This document shows positions 43,090-52,215 of a DNA stretch of 64,000 nt, piece by piece. The notes below the pieces were generated by a model. It was given only the letters and a program-made list of their open reading frames with translations, ran no database searches and was not told the origin of the DNA. This DNA comes from Croceimicrobium sp965658965 (lineage in GTDB: Bacteria > Bacteroidota > Bacteroidia > Flavobacteriales > Schleiferiaceae), in NCBI GenBank assembly GCA_965658965.1, contig CBFHVV010000005.1, positions 1 to 64,000 of the forward strand. The letters are read 5' to 3'. Both the position numbers and the translations under genes were made by a program. Within the stretch, counting starts at the first letter, position 1, and each line of letters starts with the position of its first letter.

Positions 43090-43938
43090 TTAGTAATCTC
43101 CCAGCGTTTCTTCTAGCTGCGAGAGTGCATTTTTGAGTTGATCATCGCTCGGAGCGATTCCGTGCCAAGCATGGGTACCTTCCATGAAGTCTACGCCAGC
43201 GCCCATTTCTGTTTTCATTACTACGCATACTGGCTTGCCTTTGCCAGTATGGGCCTTGGCATTTTCTAAACCTTCTACCACTTGAGCGACATTATTGCCG
43301 TTCTCAATCGTTAAAACAGTCCAGCCAAAAGCTTCAAATTTTGCTACTAAACTGCCCATGGCCAAAACATCATCGGTAGATCCGTCAATTTGTTGACCGT
43401 TGGCATCGATGGTCATGATTAAATTATCCACTTTATTTGCTGGAGCATAAAGTGCGGCCTCCCAAATTTGTCCTTCTTGTAATTCTCCGTCGCCATGCAG
43501 GGAATAAACAATTTTAGGGTCCTTATTTTGTTTTTTACTTAGAGCGGCCCCAATGGCTACAGAAAGTCCCTGACCTAAAGAGCCAGAGGCAATGCGTACA
43601 CCGGGTAAACCTTCATGTGTTGTTGGGTGCCCTTGGAGGCGACTATCCAGTTTACGGAATGTCTTAAGTTCTTTAACAGGAAAGTAACCAACACGACTTA
43701 ATACGCTGTAGTATACTGGGCTAATGTGACCGTTGGAAAGGAAAAATAGATCTTCATTTTCTCCATCCATGCTAAATTCACTGGCATTGTGATCTAGGAT
43801 GTGGTTAAAAAGGCTAACGAAATATTCGGTGCATCCTAAAGAACCACCAGGGTGGCCAGATTGTACGGCATGTACCATTCTTACTATGTCCCTGCGGGTT
43901 TGTGAGCAAATTTTTTCTAAAGCTGCAATATCGGCCAT
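43090..43938 (-). CDS. Transketolase, N-terminal subunit
   Basis: A 282-residue subunit with the thiamine-pyrophosphate binding part: GHPGGSLGCTEYF, SNGHISPVYYSVL, GSLGQGLSVAIGAAL, then the diphosphate/metal motif GDGELQEGQIWEA with the later Asn (TIDANGQQIDG). It needs the C-terminal subunit (40754-41707) to work. The operon order is N-half, VWA protein, C-half, with one-base gaps throughout. A TAATTTTG element at 43961-43968 is the likely promoter of the unit. Confidence 0.94.
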   Translation of the reverse strand: MADIAALEKICSQTRRDIVRMVHAVQSGHPGGSLGCTEYFVSLFNHILDHNASEFSMDGENEDLFFLSNGHISPVYYSVLSRVGYFPVKELKTFRKLDSRLQGHPTTHEGLPGVRIASGSLGQGLSVAIGAALSKKQNKDPKIVYSLHGDGELQEGQIWEAALYAPANKVDNLIMTIDANGQQIDGSTDDVLAMGSLVAKFEAFGWTVLTIENGNNVAQVVEGLENAKAHTGKGKPVCVVMKTEMGAGVDFMEGTHAWHGIAPSDDQLKNALSQLEETLGDY

Positions 43939-43960
43939 TTGTCTGAAAAATTATTTGTGG

Positions 43961-43968
43961 CAAAATTA
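43961..43968 (-). promoter_or_regulatory. Putative -7 element of the transketolase operon
   Basis: TAATTTTG on the minus strand matches TAnnTTTG. Predicted start near 43956, 18 bases before the ATG at 43938. Confidence 0.5.
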
Positions 43969-44085
43969 CCCATTAGCAAAGGACTAGCTTCGTGGATGTT
44001 GAAAAAATATAATAAAACTTAAGCATGCAGGGCCTAGGTAGCGCGAAAGGAATGTCTTTTAGTCATAATCTGATTTTATTAGCTA

Positions 44086-44093
44086 TATCTTTG
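44086..44093 (+). promoter_or_regulatory. Putative -7 element of ychF
   Basis: TATCTTTG matches TAnnTTTG. Predicted start near 44098, with a leader of about 15 bases before the ATG at 44114. Confidence 0.5.
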
Positions 44094-44113
44094 CGCATCT
44101 TAAAAATTAAAGC

Positions 44114-45205
44114 ATGAAGTGTGGAATAGTAGGATTACCCAATGTGGGAAAATCCACTTTATTTAACTGTTTATCGAGCGCCAAGGCGCAATCAGCTAAC
44201 TTTCCTTTTTGTACCATAGAACCTAATATTGGAATGGTTACCGTTCCTGACCCCAGACTTACTAAATTGGAAGAATTGGTTAACCCACAAAGGGTTCAGC
44301 CTGCTACGGTCGAAATTGTTGATATTGCTGGCTTGGTAAAAGGAGCGAGTAAAGGCGAAGGACTCGGCAATCAATTTTTAGGAAATATTAGAGAGTGTAA
44401 CGCAATTATGCACGTTTTACGCTGCTTCGAAAACGAGAATATTACGCATGTAGATGGTACCGTAGATCCTTTACGTGATAAAGATACCATCGACACTGAA
44501 CTGCAATTTAAAGATCTGGATACGCTTGAAAAGCGTTTAGATAAACATCGCAAAGCTGCTCGCACTGGTAATAAGGAGGAGAAGCTTAACGTAGAGTTTT
44601 TAGAATCGGTAGAAAAACACCTTTTGGCGGGAAAGAATATTCGTTCCTTTAGCAGGGATGAAGATCAGGAAGAACTCTTGGCAGATATTCAGTTTTTAAC
44701 AGATAAGCCAGTAATTTACGTTTGTAATGTAGATGAGGCATCTGCGAAAAGCGGAAATGAATGGGTGGAAGAAGTACAGAAAATGGCAGCAGAAGAAGCA
44801 GCCGAGGTAATCCATCTGGCGGCAGCCACTGAAGCGGATATTTCTGAATTGGAAAGCTTCGAAGAGCGCAGCATGTTTTTAGAAGATATTGGATTAGAAG
44901 AAGCAGGCGTAAACCGCCTCATTAGAAAAGCTTATCAGCTCCTAAATCTGCAGACCTATTTTACTGCTGGAGAAAAAGAAGTAAGAGCCTGGACTATCAA
45001 AAAAGGATTTACGGCGCCGCAAGCAGCTGGGGTAATTCACACCGATTTTGAAAAAGGCTTTATTAGAGCCGAAGTAATCAAATACAGCGACTTCGAAGAA
45101 TTAGGTTCTGAAGCAGCAGTAAAAGAAGCTGGTAAACTAAAAGTGGAAGGCAAGGAATATATCGTGCAAGACGGCGATGTAATGCATTTCCGTTTTAATG
45201 TTTAA
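44114..45205 (+). CDS. ychF: Ribosome-binding ATPase YchF (Obg-like)
   Basis: A 363-residue TRAFAC-class P-loop protein of standard length. G1 is GLPNVGKSTLFNCLS, G3 is DIAGLVKGASKGEGLGNQFL, and the specificity motif reads NVDE (VCNVDEASA) in place of NKxD, as in the ATP-preferring YchF/OLA1 branch. A coiled-coil insertion (about 130-190) and the C-terminal TGS domain (about 278-361; LQTYFTAGEKEVRAWTI) are present. The family is conserved in nearly all bacteria and acts in stress-related translation control. Single-gene unit. Confidence 0.97.
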   Translation: MKCGIVGLPNVGKSTLFNCLSSAKAQSANFPFCTIEPNIGMVTVPDPRLTKLEELVNPQRVQPATVEIVDIAGLVKGASKGEGLGNQFLGNIRECNAIMHVLRCFENENITHVDGTVDPLRDKDTIDTELQFKDLDTLEKRLDKHRKAARTGNKEEKLNVEFLESVEKHLLAGKNIRSFSRDEDQEELLADIQFLTDKPVIYVCNVDEASAKSGNEWVEEVQKMAAEEAAEVIHLAAATEADISELESFEERSMFLEDIGLEEAGVNRLIRKAYQLLNLQTYFTAGEKEVRAWTIKKGFTAPQAAGVIHTDFEKGFIRAEVIKYSDFEELGSEAAVKEAGKLKVEGKEYIVQDGDVMHFRFNV

Positions 45206-45297
45206 GCATCTTAATAAATTGTGAAAAAGTTGTAGGCTGAAAAATATCAGCTTTTAATGGCTATACCTAATTTTAGCCCTCAACCAATTAATAGCGC

Positions 45298-47178
45298 ATG
45301 GCTACCGAGCAAACAAGTTATAACGAAGACAATATTAGATCCCTCGATTGGAAAGAGCATATTCGCCTTCGTCCTGGGATGTATATTGGTAAGTTAGGTG
45401 ATGGCTCTAGCTCCGATGATGGTATTTATATCCTAGTTAAGGAGGTCTTGGATAACTCAGTGGATGAGTTTGTGATGGGCGCCGGTAAAACCATCGATAT
45501 AAATATTAAAGAAGGAGAAGTTACCATACGCGATTATGGCCGAGGTATTCCTTTGGGTAAAGTGGTTGATGTAGTTTCTAAAATTAATACCGGGGCAAAA
45601 TACGACTCCAAAGCCTTTAAAAAGTCGGTGGGGTTAAATGGAGTAGGAGCCAAGGCGGTAAATGCCCTTAGCGACTTCTTCCTGGTACAGTCGGTACGTG
45701 AGGGAAAAACAAAGCTCGCGCGATTTGAAAAAGGGGTGCTAGTAGAGGATCCTGAAATAAAAGACTCTGGCCTCCGCAAAGGAACCAAGATTCAGTTTAA
45801 ACCGGATGCTTCCATTTTTAAAAATTATCGCTTTGTAAAAGAGTATCTGGAAAAGATGCTGTGGAATTATGCCTATCTAAACCCAGGCTTATCCCTGATT
45901 TTTAACGGCGAGAAATTTTACAGCGAAAATGGACTACGAGACTTACTAAACGACACCCTCGATAGTCCTGTTCTTCATCCTATTATTCACCTAAAGGGAG
46001 ATGATATAGAAGTGGCGCTAACCCACACAGAGCGCTCGCAGGGTGATATGTATTATTCTTTTGTTAACGGCCAGCATACTACGCAAGGAGGTACGCATCA
46101 AAATGCTTTTCGCGAAGCGGTGGTGAAAACCATGCGTGATTTCTACAATAAGAACTTCGATGCCGCCGATATCCGCGATTCCTTGGTGGCCGCCATCTCT
46201 ATTAAGGTAATTGAGCCAGTATTTGAATCTCAAACAAAAACGAAATTAGGCTCAAATGATATTGGTCCTGATGGCCCAACTGTACGAACTTTTGTGAATG
46301 ATTTCATGAAAACTAAGTTGGATAATTTCCTGCATAAGAATGAAGACGTGGCGGAGATTATTCATCGGAAAATTTTGCGCGCAGAAAAGGAACGTAAGGA
46401 GCTAAGTGGCATTAAAAAACTCGCTCGTGATCGTGCGAAAAAGGCAAGCTTACACAACAAAAAATTGCGCGATTGTCGCAAGCATTATAACGATCAAAAA
46501 GATGAATTTCGCTTAGATACTACCTTATTTATTACCGAGGGTGATTCAGCAAGTGGTTCCATTACTAAATCGCGGAATGTAAATACACAGGCAGTTTTTA
46601 GCCTAAAAGGAAAGCCTTTAAATTGTTATGGTTTAACCAAGAAGGTCGTTTATGAAAATGAAGAGTTTAACCTATTACAAGCGGCTTTAAATATTGAAGA
46701 CGGCCTAGAAAACTTGCGTTATAATAATGTGGTGGTGGCTACCGATGCCGATGTAGATGGTATGCATATTCGCCTTCTGCTCATCACTTTCTTTTTACAG
46801 TTTTTCCCAGAGATTGTTAGAGAGGGGCATCTCTTTATTTTGCAAACGCCTCTTTTCCGGGTGCGGAATAAGAAGGAAACCATTTACTGCTACAGTGAAG
46901 AAGAGAAAAGAGCGGCCTTATTAAAAATTGGTGCCAAGGCAGAAATTACTCGCTTTAAGGGATTGGGTGAAATATCGCCCGATGAATTTAAGCATTTTAT
47001 CGGCGAGGATATCCGTCTAGAGCCGGTAATGCTTGGAAAAGACTCTACCATAGAGCAGATCTTAGAATTTTATATGGGTAAAAATACCCCTAAGCGTCAA
47101 GAGTTTATTATTGAAAACCTAAGAGTGGAAAGAGATCCCACTGAAGAGTCTGAAAAAGCTATTCTCAATGAAAATTAA
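45298..47178 (+). CDS. parE: DNA topoisomerase IV subunit B
   Basis: A 626-residue type II topoisomerase ATPase subunit. The GHKL ATPase domain is at the N terminus (RPGMYIGKLGDG, EVLDNSVDEFVMG, GRGIPLG, GLNGVGAKAVNALS), followed by the transducer, the TOPRIM domain (FITEGDSASGSI, DADVDGMHIRLL) and the C-terminal tail. The pairing with parC, and the absence of the GyrB-type insertion by length, supports ParE over GyrB. The next gene, for a small membrane protein, begins 11 bases before its stop. Confidence 0.95.
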   Translation: MATEQTSYNEDNIRSLDWKEHIRLRPGMYIGKLGDGSSSDDGIYILVKEVLDNSVDEFVMGAGKTIDINIKEGEVTIRDYGRGIPLGKVVDVVSKINTGAKYDSKAFKKSVGLNGVGAKAVNALSDFFLVQSVREGKTKLARFEKGVLVEDPEIKDSGLRKGTKIQFKPDASIFKNYRFVKEYLEKMLWNYAYLNPGLSLIFNGEKFYSENGLRDLLNDTLDSPVLHPIIHLKGDDIEVALTHTERSQGDMYYSFVNGQHTTQGGTHQNAFREAVVKTMRDFYNKNFDAADIRDSLVAAISIKVIEPVFESQTKTKLGSNDIGPDGPTVRTFVNDFMKTKLDNFLHKNEDVAEIIHRKILRAEKERKELSGIKKLARDRAKKASLHNKKLRDCRKHYNDQKDEFRLDTTLFITEGDSASGSITKSRNVNTQAVFSLKGKPLNCYGLTKKVVYENEEFNLLQAALNIEDGLENLRYNNVVVATDADVDGMHIRLLLITFFLQFFPEIVREGHLFILQTPLFRVRNKKETIYCYSEEEKRAALLKIGAKAEITRFKGLGEISPDEFKHFIGEDIRLEPVMLGKDSTIEQILEFYMGKNTPKRQEFIIENLRVERDPTEESEKAILNEN

Positions 47179-47656
47179 CGCCAATAGCTATTCCAATATC
47201 AATTTGGTGGTGCTAACTTTTTCTCTCATTGCCATTCTAACCGATATAACCTTATCTCTGTTGCAGGGTTCTTATTCAGGAAACTGGTGGCTTGGAGGAA
47301 CTGGACTTGTCTTAATTGCACTTTTAATCTACCGCGGCCCCGCAAGGTTTAAATACGATACCGAAGGTGAGGTTATGAACCTAAGCACCGAAGATGACAT
47401 TTGGGGTAAGGTTTTAAGGTCTTTTAATAAGCACTACGAATTTCCGAAGAGAAAACTGAATGGCTATAAATTGTCCGGTTGGTTTTTAAGAAGAACTTTA
47501 ACAATTTTTATAAATAGCCGCAGTGGTGTGGTGAAAGAAAGAACCCTCTTGATTTCGCATTTAACGACTTCGCAAAGAAAACAATTAACCCACTCGCTCA
47601 AGAAATACTCACAGACTGTTAAGCATGGCGGAAGAAGAAAACGAACTACAGCCTAA
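47168..47656 (+). CDS. Small membrane protein between parE and parC
   Basis: A 162-residue protein with two transmembrane helices (about 12-30, LVVLTFSLIAILTDITL, and 38-56, WWLGGTGLVLIALLIY), followed by a cytoplasmic part of about 105 residues with beta strands and a very basic C-terminus (KKYSQTVKHGGRRKRTTA). No family recognised. It overlaps parE by 11 bases and parC by 32, so translation of the three must be tightly linked. Whether it is a topoisomerase partner or a passenger is unknown. Confidence 0.7.
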   Translation: MKINANSYSNINLVVLTFSLIAILTDITLSLLQGSYSGNWWLGGTGLVLIALLIYRGPARFKYDTEGEVMNLSTEDDIWGKVLRSFNKHYEFPKRKLNGYKLSGWFLRRTLTIFINSRSGVVKERTLLISHLTTSQRKQLTHSLKKYSQTVKHGGRRKRTTA

Positions 47657-50243
47657 TCAAAGCCCAGAATCTGAGAACGATCCTATTATAACCCGTGTTT
47701 CGGGTATGTATGAGGATTATTTTTTAGACTATGCCAGCTATGTTATCTTGGAAAGAGCTGTACCTACTTTAGGGGATGGCCTTAAGCCAGTACAGCGCCG
47801 TATTCTGCATGCTCTGCGTGAAATGGATGACGGTCGTTATCATAAAGTAGCGAATGTAATTGGGCAAACCATGAAGTATCACCCGCACGGTGATGCCTCT
47901 ATTGGCGATGCTTTGGTGCAGCTGGGCCAAAAAGATATTTTAATTGATGCCCAAGGAAACTGGGGTAATCTCCTCACGGGCGATAGTGCTGCGGCACCGC
48001 GTTATATTGAAGCACGTCTATCTAAATTTGCCCTAGAAGTTATCTACAGCCCTAAAATTACCGAATGGCAAAGTAGCTACGACGGTAGAGGGCGAGAGCC
48101 GGTGGAGTTTCCAGTGAAGTTTCCCCTCTTATTAGCACAAGGCGTAGAGGGTATTGCAGTAGGTTTGTCGACCAAAATTTTACCGCATAACTTTCTCGAG
48201 TTAATTAATGCGTCAATTAAAGCCTTAAAAGGACAAAAATTTGAATTGCTGCCCGATTTTCCTTCTGGTGGTATTGCCGACTTTAGCAATTACAACAAAG
48301 GCTTAAGAGGCAGTAGAGTAAGAGTAAGGGCTCGCATTTCTATTCAGGATAAGAAAACTTTGGTAATCGACGAGATTCCCTATACCACTACTACGGGTAG
48401 CTTGATTGATAGTATTCTTAAAGCTAATGATCGCGGTAAAATAAAGGTTCGGAAAATTGAAGATAATACTTCCGACAAAGTAGAAGTAGTGGTGCATCTA
48501 CCATCAGGTATTTCTCCCGATAAAATGATCGATGCATTGTACGCCTTTACCGATTGCGAGATTTCTATTGCGCCCCTATCTTGTATTATTGAAAATGATA
48601 GTCCTGTTTTCCTTCCGGTAGATGAGATACTACGACGGAATGTGGAAAACACGCTCGATATTCTTAAGGCTGAACTTATTTTTGAGCTGAATGAATTGCA
48701 GGAACAGTGGCACTTTGCAAGCCTAGAGCGGATTTTTATAGAGAATAAAATTTACCGCGATATAGAAGAAGCGGAAAGCTGGGAGGAGGTTTTAGAAAAT
48801 ATCCATCTGGGCTTAAAGCCCCACCTTAAACATTTGCTGAGGGAAGTTAATGACGACGATGTGACCCGCTTAACGGAAATACGCATTAAACGTATTTCTA
48901 AATTTGATAAGTCTAAAGCAGATGCCCTAATTGAGGCTTTAGAAGGTAAAATTGACCAAGTGAAATTTCATTTAGATAACTTGGTAGATTATGCCATCGC
49001 TTGGTTTCAAAAGATTAAAGATAAATACGGGAAGGGTAAAGAACGTCGTACAGAAATGCGGCTTTTTGAAGATATCCAGGCGACAAAAGTAGCTTTGGCA
49101 AATGTGAAGCTTTATGCCAATTTGGAGGAAGGTTTTATTGGCACTAGCCTTAAAAAAGACACTTTTATTTCAGATTGCTCGGATATTGACGATATAATCG
49201 TTTTCCTGAAAAATGGTCAAATGATGGTCACCAAGGTGGCGCAAAAAACCTATATCGGAAAAAATATCATTCACGTTGCCGTTTGGAAGAAAGGAGATAA
49301 GCGGACAACTTATAATATGATTTACCGCGATGGTGCAAAAGGCAGCTCCTTTATGAAGCGCTTTCAGGTTACTTCAATAACGCGTGATAAATTATATGAT
49401 TTAACACCTGCCAACCCAGGTACAGAAGTCCTGCATTTTACCATAAACCCTAATGGAGAAGCCGAAGTTGTAACGGTCTACTTAAGGGCCTTGCAACGCT
49501 TGAAAAAATTGAAATTTGAAATTGACTTTGCAGACTTAGCTATTAAAGGCAGGGCGGCAAAAGGTAATACAGCCACTAAGTATCCTATTAAAAAGATAGA
49601 AGTTAAAGAAGAAGGCGTTTCTACTTTAGCGGCAAGGAAAATTTGGTTTGATGAAGCGGTTTTTCGCTTGAATACTGAGAATAGAGGACGCCTTTTGGGT
49701 AGTTTTAGTGGCGAAGACAAAATCCTTGAAGTTTGTGAGGATGGTCATTATCGTATCTTACCCGCAGACTTAAATTTGCATTTTAGTGAAAATGCTACGA
49801 TTATTACAAAATATCAGGCAACACGTCCGCTTAGTGCCGTCTATTATGATGGCGAAAAAGATCGACACTTTGTAAAACGCTTCATTCCAGAAGTTGAAGA
49901 ACGAAAGGAGCTGTTTATTTCGGATAGCAAAGACTCGAAACTAGAATATGTTAGTCTTGATTCTCAGCCGAGAATTGAAATTGTTTACCGTAAAATTAAC
50001 GGAAAACAAAAAGACAATGAGGAAGTTGTTTTAAGTGAATTTATCTCTGTAAAGGGCGAAAAAGCGCAGGGTAACCAACTAAGCCGTGACGCCATACGTA
50101 AGATTAATGTACTAGAATCGCTTATTTTAGGAGAGGAATCTACAGCAGATGATACTGAGAATGAGCAAATAGAAAATAATGAAGAACACGATAACAACAA
50201 AACAGATGATAGCGACGGGCAGATTACACTTAGTTTGGACTAG
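47625..50243 (+). CDS. parC: DNA topoisomerase IV subunit A
   Basis: An 872-residue breakage-reunion subunit. The winged-helix part has ERAVPTLGDGLKPVQRRIL and the catalytic Tyr127 in AAAPRYIEARLSKFA; the tower and coiled-coil follow (about 340-470), then a C-terminal beta-propeller-like domain (about 495-760), weak in the GyrA box, as expected for ParC. The last ~60 residues are strongly acidic (DDTENEQIENNEEHDNNKTD). The N-terminal ~20 residues are acidic too. The start overlaps the small membrane protein gene, and the end overlaps the next gene. Confidence 0.95.
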   Translation: MAEEENELQPNQSPESENDPIITRVSGMYEDYFLDYASYVILERAVPTLGDGLKPVQRRILHALREMDDGRYHKVANVIGQTMKYHPHGDASIGDALVQLGQKDILIDAQGNWGNLLTGDSAAAPRYIEARLSKFALEVIYSPKITEWQSSYDGRGREPVEFPVKFPLLLAQGVEGIAVGLSTKILPHNFLELINASIKALKGQKFELLPDFPSGGIADFSNYNKGLRGSRVRVRARISIQDKKTLVIDEIPYTTTTGSLIDSILKANDRGKIKVRKIEDNTSDKVEVVVHLPSGISPDKMIDALYAFTDCEISIAPLSCIIENDSPVFLPVDEILRRNVENTLDILKAELIFELNELQEQWHFASLERIFIENKIYRDIEEAESWEEVLENIHLGLKPHLKHLLREVNDDDVTRLTEIRIKRISKFDKSKADALIEALEGKIDQVKFHLDNLVDYAIAWFQKIKDKYGKGKERRTEMRLFEDIQATKVALANVKLYANLEEGFIGTSLKKDTFISDCSDIDDIIVFLKNGQMMVTKVAQKTYIGKNIIHVAVWKKGDKRTTYNMIYRDGAKGSSFMKRFQVTSITRDKLYDLTPANPGTEVLHFTINPNGEAEVVTVYLRALQRLKKLKFEIDFADLAIKGRAAKGNTATKYPIKKIEVKEEGVSTLAARKIWFDEAVFRLNTENRGRLLGSFSGEDKILEVCEDGHYRILPADLNLHFSENATIITKYQATRPLSAVYYDGEKDRHFVKRFIPEVEERKELFISDSKDSKLEYVSLDSQPRIEIVYRKINGKQKDNEEVVLSEFISVKGEKAQGNQLSRDAIRKINVLESLILGEESTADDTENEQIENNEEHDNNKTDDSDGQITLSLD

Positions 50244-51825
50244 CCTAGTCGCATTAGTTTTTTCTGCTGCTATTTTAAAAGCCCAAGATAGCCTAGATGT
50301 TCAAAAATTAGGTCAACTGGCTTATAGCCAAACCATAAACGATTTATGGGGATGGGTGGATACGGCTAATGCAAAAGAGTATGCCTTAGTTGGTGTGCAG
50401 AATGGATTATCGGTTGTTGATGTTACTAATCCGAATAGCCCTGTGCAAGTAAAGTTTTTTGCAGGTGCCAGTTCTACTTGGCGTGATATGAAAACTTTTG
50501 GAAATTACGCTTACACCGTTCATGATGTTTATAATGGGCAATCTGACGGAATTTTTATTGTGGATATGACCACCATTGGAAATCAAAACCCAACGGTTTT
50601 TCGTCGAAATCCAAGCTTGCAAGTAGGTCAATCATCAGGCGTTTTTCAAAGAGCTCATAATTTATACATCGATGAAAATGGATTTCTTTATTTATTCGGT
50701 GCTAATCTTGGCGTAGGTGGTGCATTAATATTTGACCTCAATACCACTCCCACCAATCCTACTTATGTTGGTGCTTTTGATGATTTCTACCTGCATGATG
50801 GTGTGGTACGTGGCGATACTTTATGGGGCGCTGCGGTGTTAAACGGATTTTTTATGCCGATTGATATTAGCCAAAAAGCAAGCCCGAGCATAATGGCTAG
50901 TCAAAATACTCCTTATAATTTTACTCACAACATTTGGTTTAGCGATGATAACCAGCGGGTTTTTACAACCGATGAAAAGTCGGGCGCTTTTATTGCTGAG
51001 TACGATATTAGTGACCTAAATAATATTACCGAATTGGATAGAATTCGCTCTTCATTTGGTAACGATATTATTCCTCATAATGTGCATTTTCACAACGATT
51101 TCTTGGTGAATAGTTATTATACCGCCGGCCTGCAAATTTTAGATGTTAGTCAGCCTGGTTTTATGATTGAGACGGGTTTTTACGACACTTCACCTTCTAG
51201 TGGAGATGGTTTTAGCGGTTGTTGGGGGGCTTACCCTTATTTACCTAGCGGTAATATTTTAGCAACCGATCGTCAACAAGGCTTATTCGTCTTACATTCT
51301 GATTATACCAGAGGTTGTTATCTTAATGCTAGCGTAATTGATTCTATTAGCCGACAAAATATAATTATTGCGAACGTGGATGTGCTCAACACCAATATGT
51401 CTGGCACGACCAATATCTTCGGAAATTTTCGAGCCACTCAAGCTCAAGCTGGTACCTTCCAAGTGGTGGTCTCTAAAGCGGGTTATAAAACAGACACCTT
51501 TTCAATTAGCTTAACTAATGGTGTTCTGCTAAACAAGCAATTTGCTTTACTTCCTGAAACATTCTCTACGCTTGAACAAAGTATTTTAAACTCGGTAAGC
51601 ATTTACCCGAATCCTAGCCAAGGCGTGGTAAGATTAAGAGGGCTGGATGGCTTAGGTGATGACCTTTCTTGGTCTCTCTTAGACTTAAGCGGTCAAGTTT
51701 TACAGGAGGGGAGTTTAGTGGCTGAGCGTCCTGAAATAGATTTTGGAAACGCTTATCAGGGTTTATATCTTTTACAAATTTCCAGTAAAAGTGCCTCTAA
51801 ATCCTACAGTCTTAGTTTCGACTAA
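50206..51825 (+). CDS. Choice-of-anchor B family protein with type IX sorting domain
   Basis: The start is uncertain: ATG 50206 (MIATGRLHLVWTSLVALVF…) or 50179, both inside the parC 3' end; I prefer the first for its leader. The 539-residue protein has a signal peptide ending …ILKAQ, then LVIVD-like repeats of a beta-propeller (NGLSVVDVTNPNSPVQV, GIFIVDMTTIGNQNP, GALIFDLNTTPTNPTYVGAF, GLQILDVSQPGFM), the choice-of-anchor B layout. A CarboxypepD_reg-like domain (about 375-450) and a C-terminal Por sorting domain (SIYPNPSQGVVRL … GLYLLQISS) complete it. It is exported by type IX secretion; no enzymatic function is visible. Confidence 0.85.
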   Translation: MIATGRLHLVWTSLVALVFSAAILKAQDSLDVQKLGQLAYSQTINDLWGWVDTANAKEYALVGVQNGLSVVDVTNPNSPVQVKFFAGASSTWRDMKTFGNYAYTVHDVYNGQSDGIFIVDMTTIGNQNPTVFRRNPSLQVGQSSGVFQRAHNLYIDENGFLYLFGANLGVGGALIFDLNTTPTNPTYVGAFDDFYLHDGVVRGDTLWGAAVLNGFFMPIDISQKASPSIMASQNTPYNFTHNIWFSDDNQRVFTTDEKSGAFIAEYDISDLNNITELDRIRSSFGNDIIPHNVHFHNDFLVNSYYTAGLQILDVSQPGFMIETGFYDTSPSSGDGFSGCWGAYPYLPSGNILATDRQQGLFVLHSDYTRGCYLNASVIDSISRQNIIIANVDVLNTNMSGTTNIFGNFRATQAQAGTFQVVVSKAGYKTDTFSISLTNGVLLNKQFALLPETFSTLEQSILNSVSIYPNPSQGVVRLRGLDGLGDDLSWSLLDLSGQVLQEGSLVAERPEIDFGNAYQGLYLLQISSKSASKSYSLSFD

Positions 51826-52215
51826 GGCATTTTAGCTAAGTCTAAGTAGCTCCTAAAACAAATTAAAAACTCCCAATTTTTGCACTTTAGTGCGAAAGTT
51901 GGGAGTTTTTTAATGTTTCTAATTCTGCTTTGATGCTGCTCCAGGCAGTTATAGTATATTTCTGAGTTCGCTTATTAATCGCAGTTCAGAACGCCTACAA
52001 ATAGTAGGCTAATGCTTCGGTTTTTTAGGCAGAGGGCGGCTGTTTGCCGGTGGAACTTTCGAGTTCATTTCCTTAAATACGCGCTAAGCCTTGCATTTAC
52101 GCAGCTCGAGCAGCCAAGTTTTTGAAATTAAGCCTTGTATCTCTTTCTTTTATGAAAATCTGATCCTGTTAAGAATAAAAGAACTCGCCTTATAAGTTAT
52201 TGGTAGAATTTTGGT
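51826..52215. other. Intergenic region with terminator, no gene
   Basis: About 390 bases between convergent genes. It contains the double hairpin at 51865-51910 and a small inverted repeat GCCTAC/GTAGGC at 51993-52009. No coding frame of note, tRNA or repeat was seen. Confidence 0.6.
51865..51912 (+). terminator. Terminator behind the choice-of-anchor B gene
   Basis: Outer stem AAAAACTCCCAA / TTGGGAGTTTTT with a nested hairpin GCAC-TTTA-GTGC inside, followed by more T. It could end transcription in both directions. Confidence 0.85.

Noticed and set aside
45234..45255. Small hairpin GCTGA/TCAGC with TTTT after ychF
   Set aside because: Only five base pairs; too weak to call as a terminator.
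51993..52009. Inverted repeat GCCTAC-AAATA-GTAGGC
   Set aside because: Short, without T run or nearby start codon; no function can be supported.
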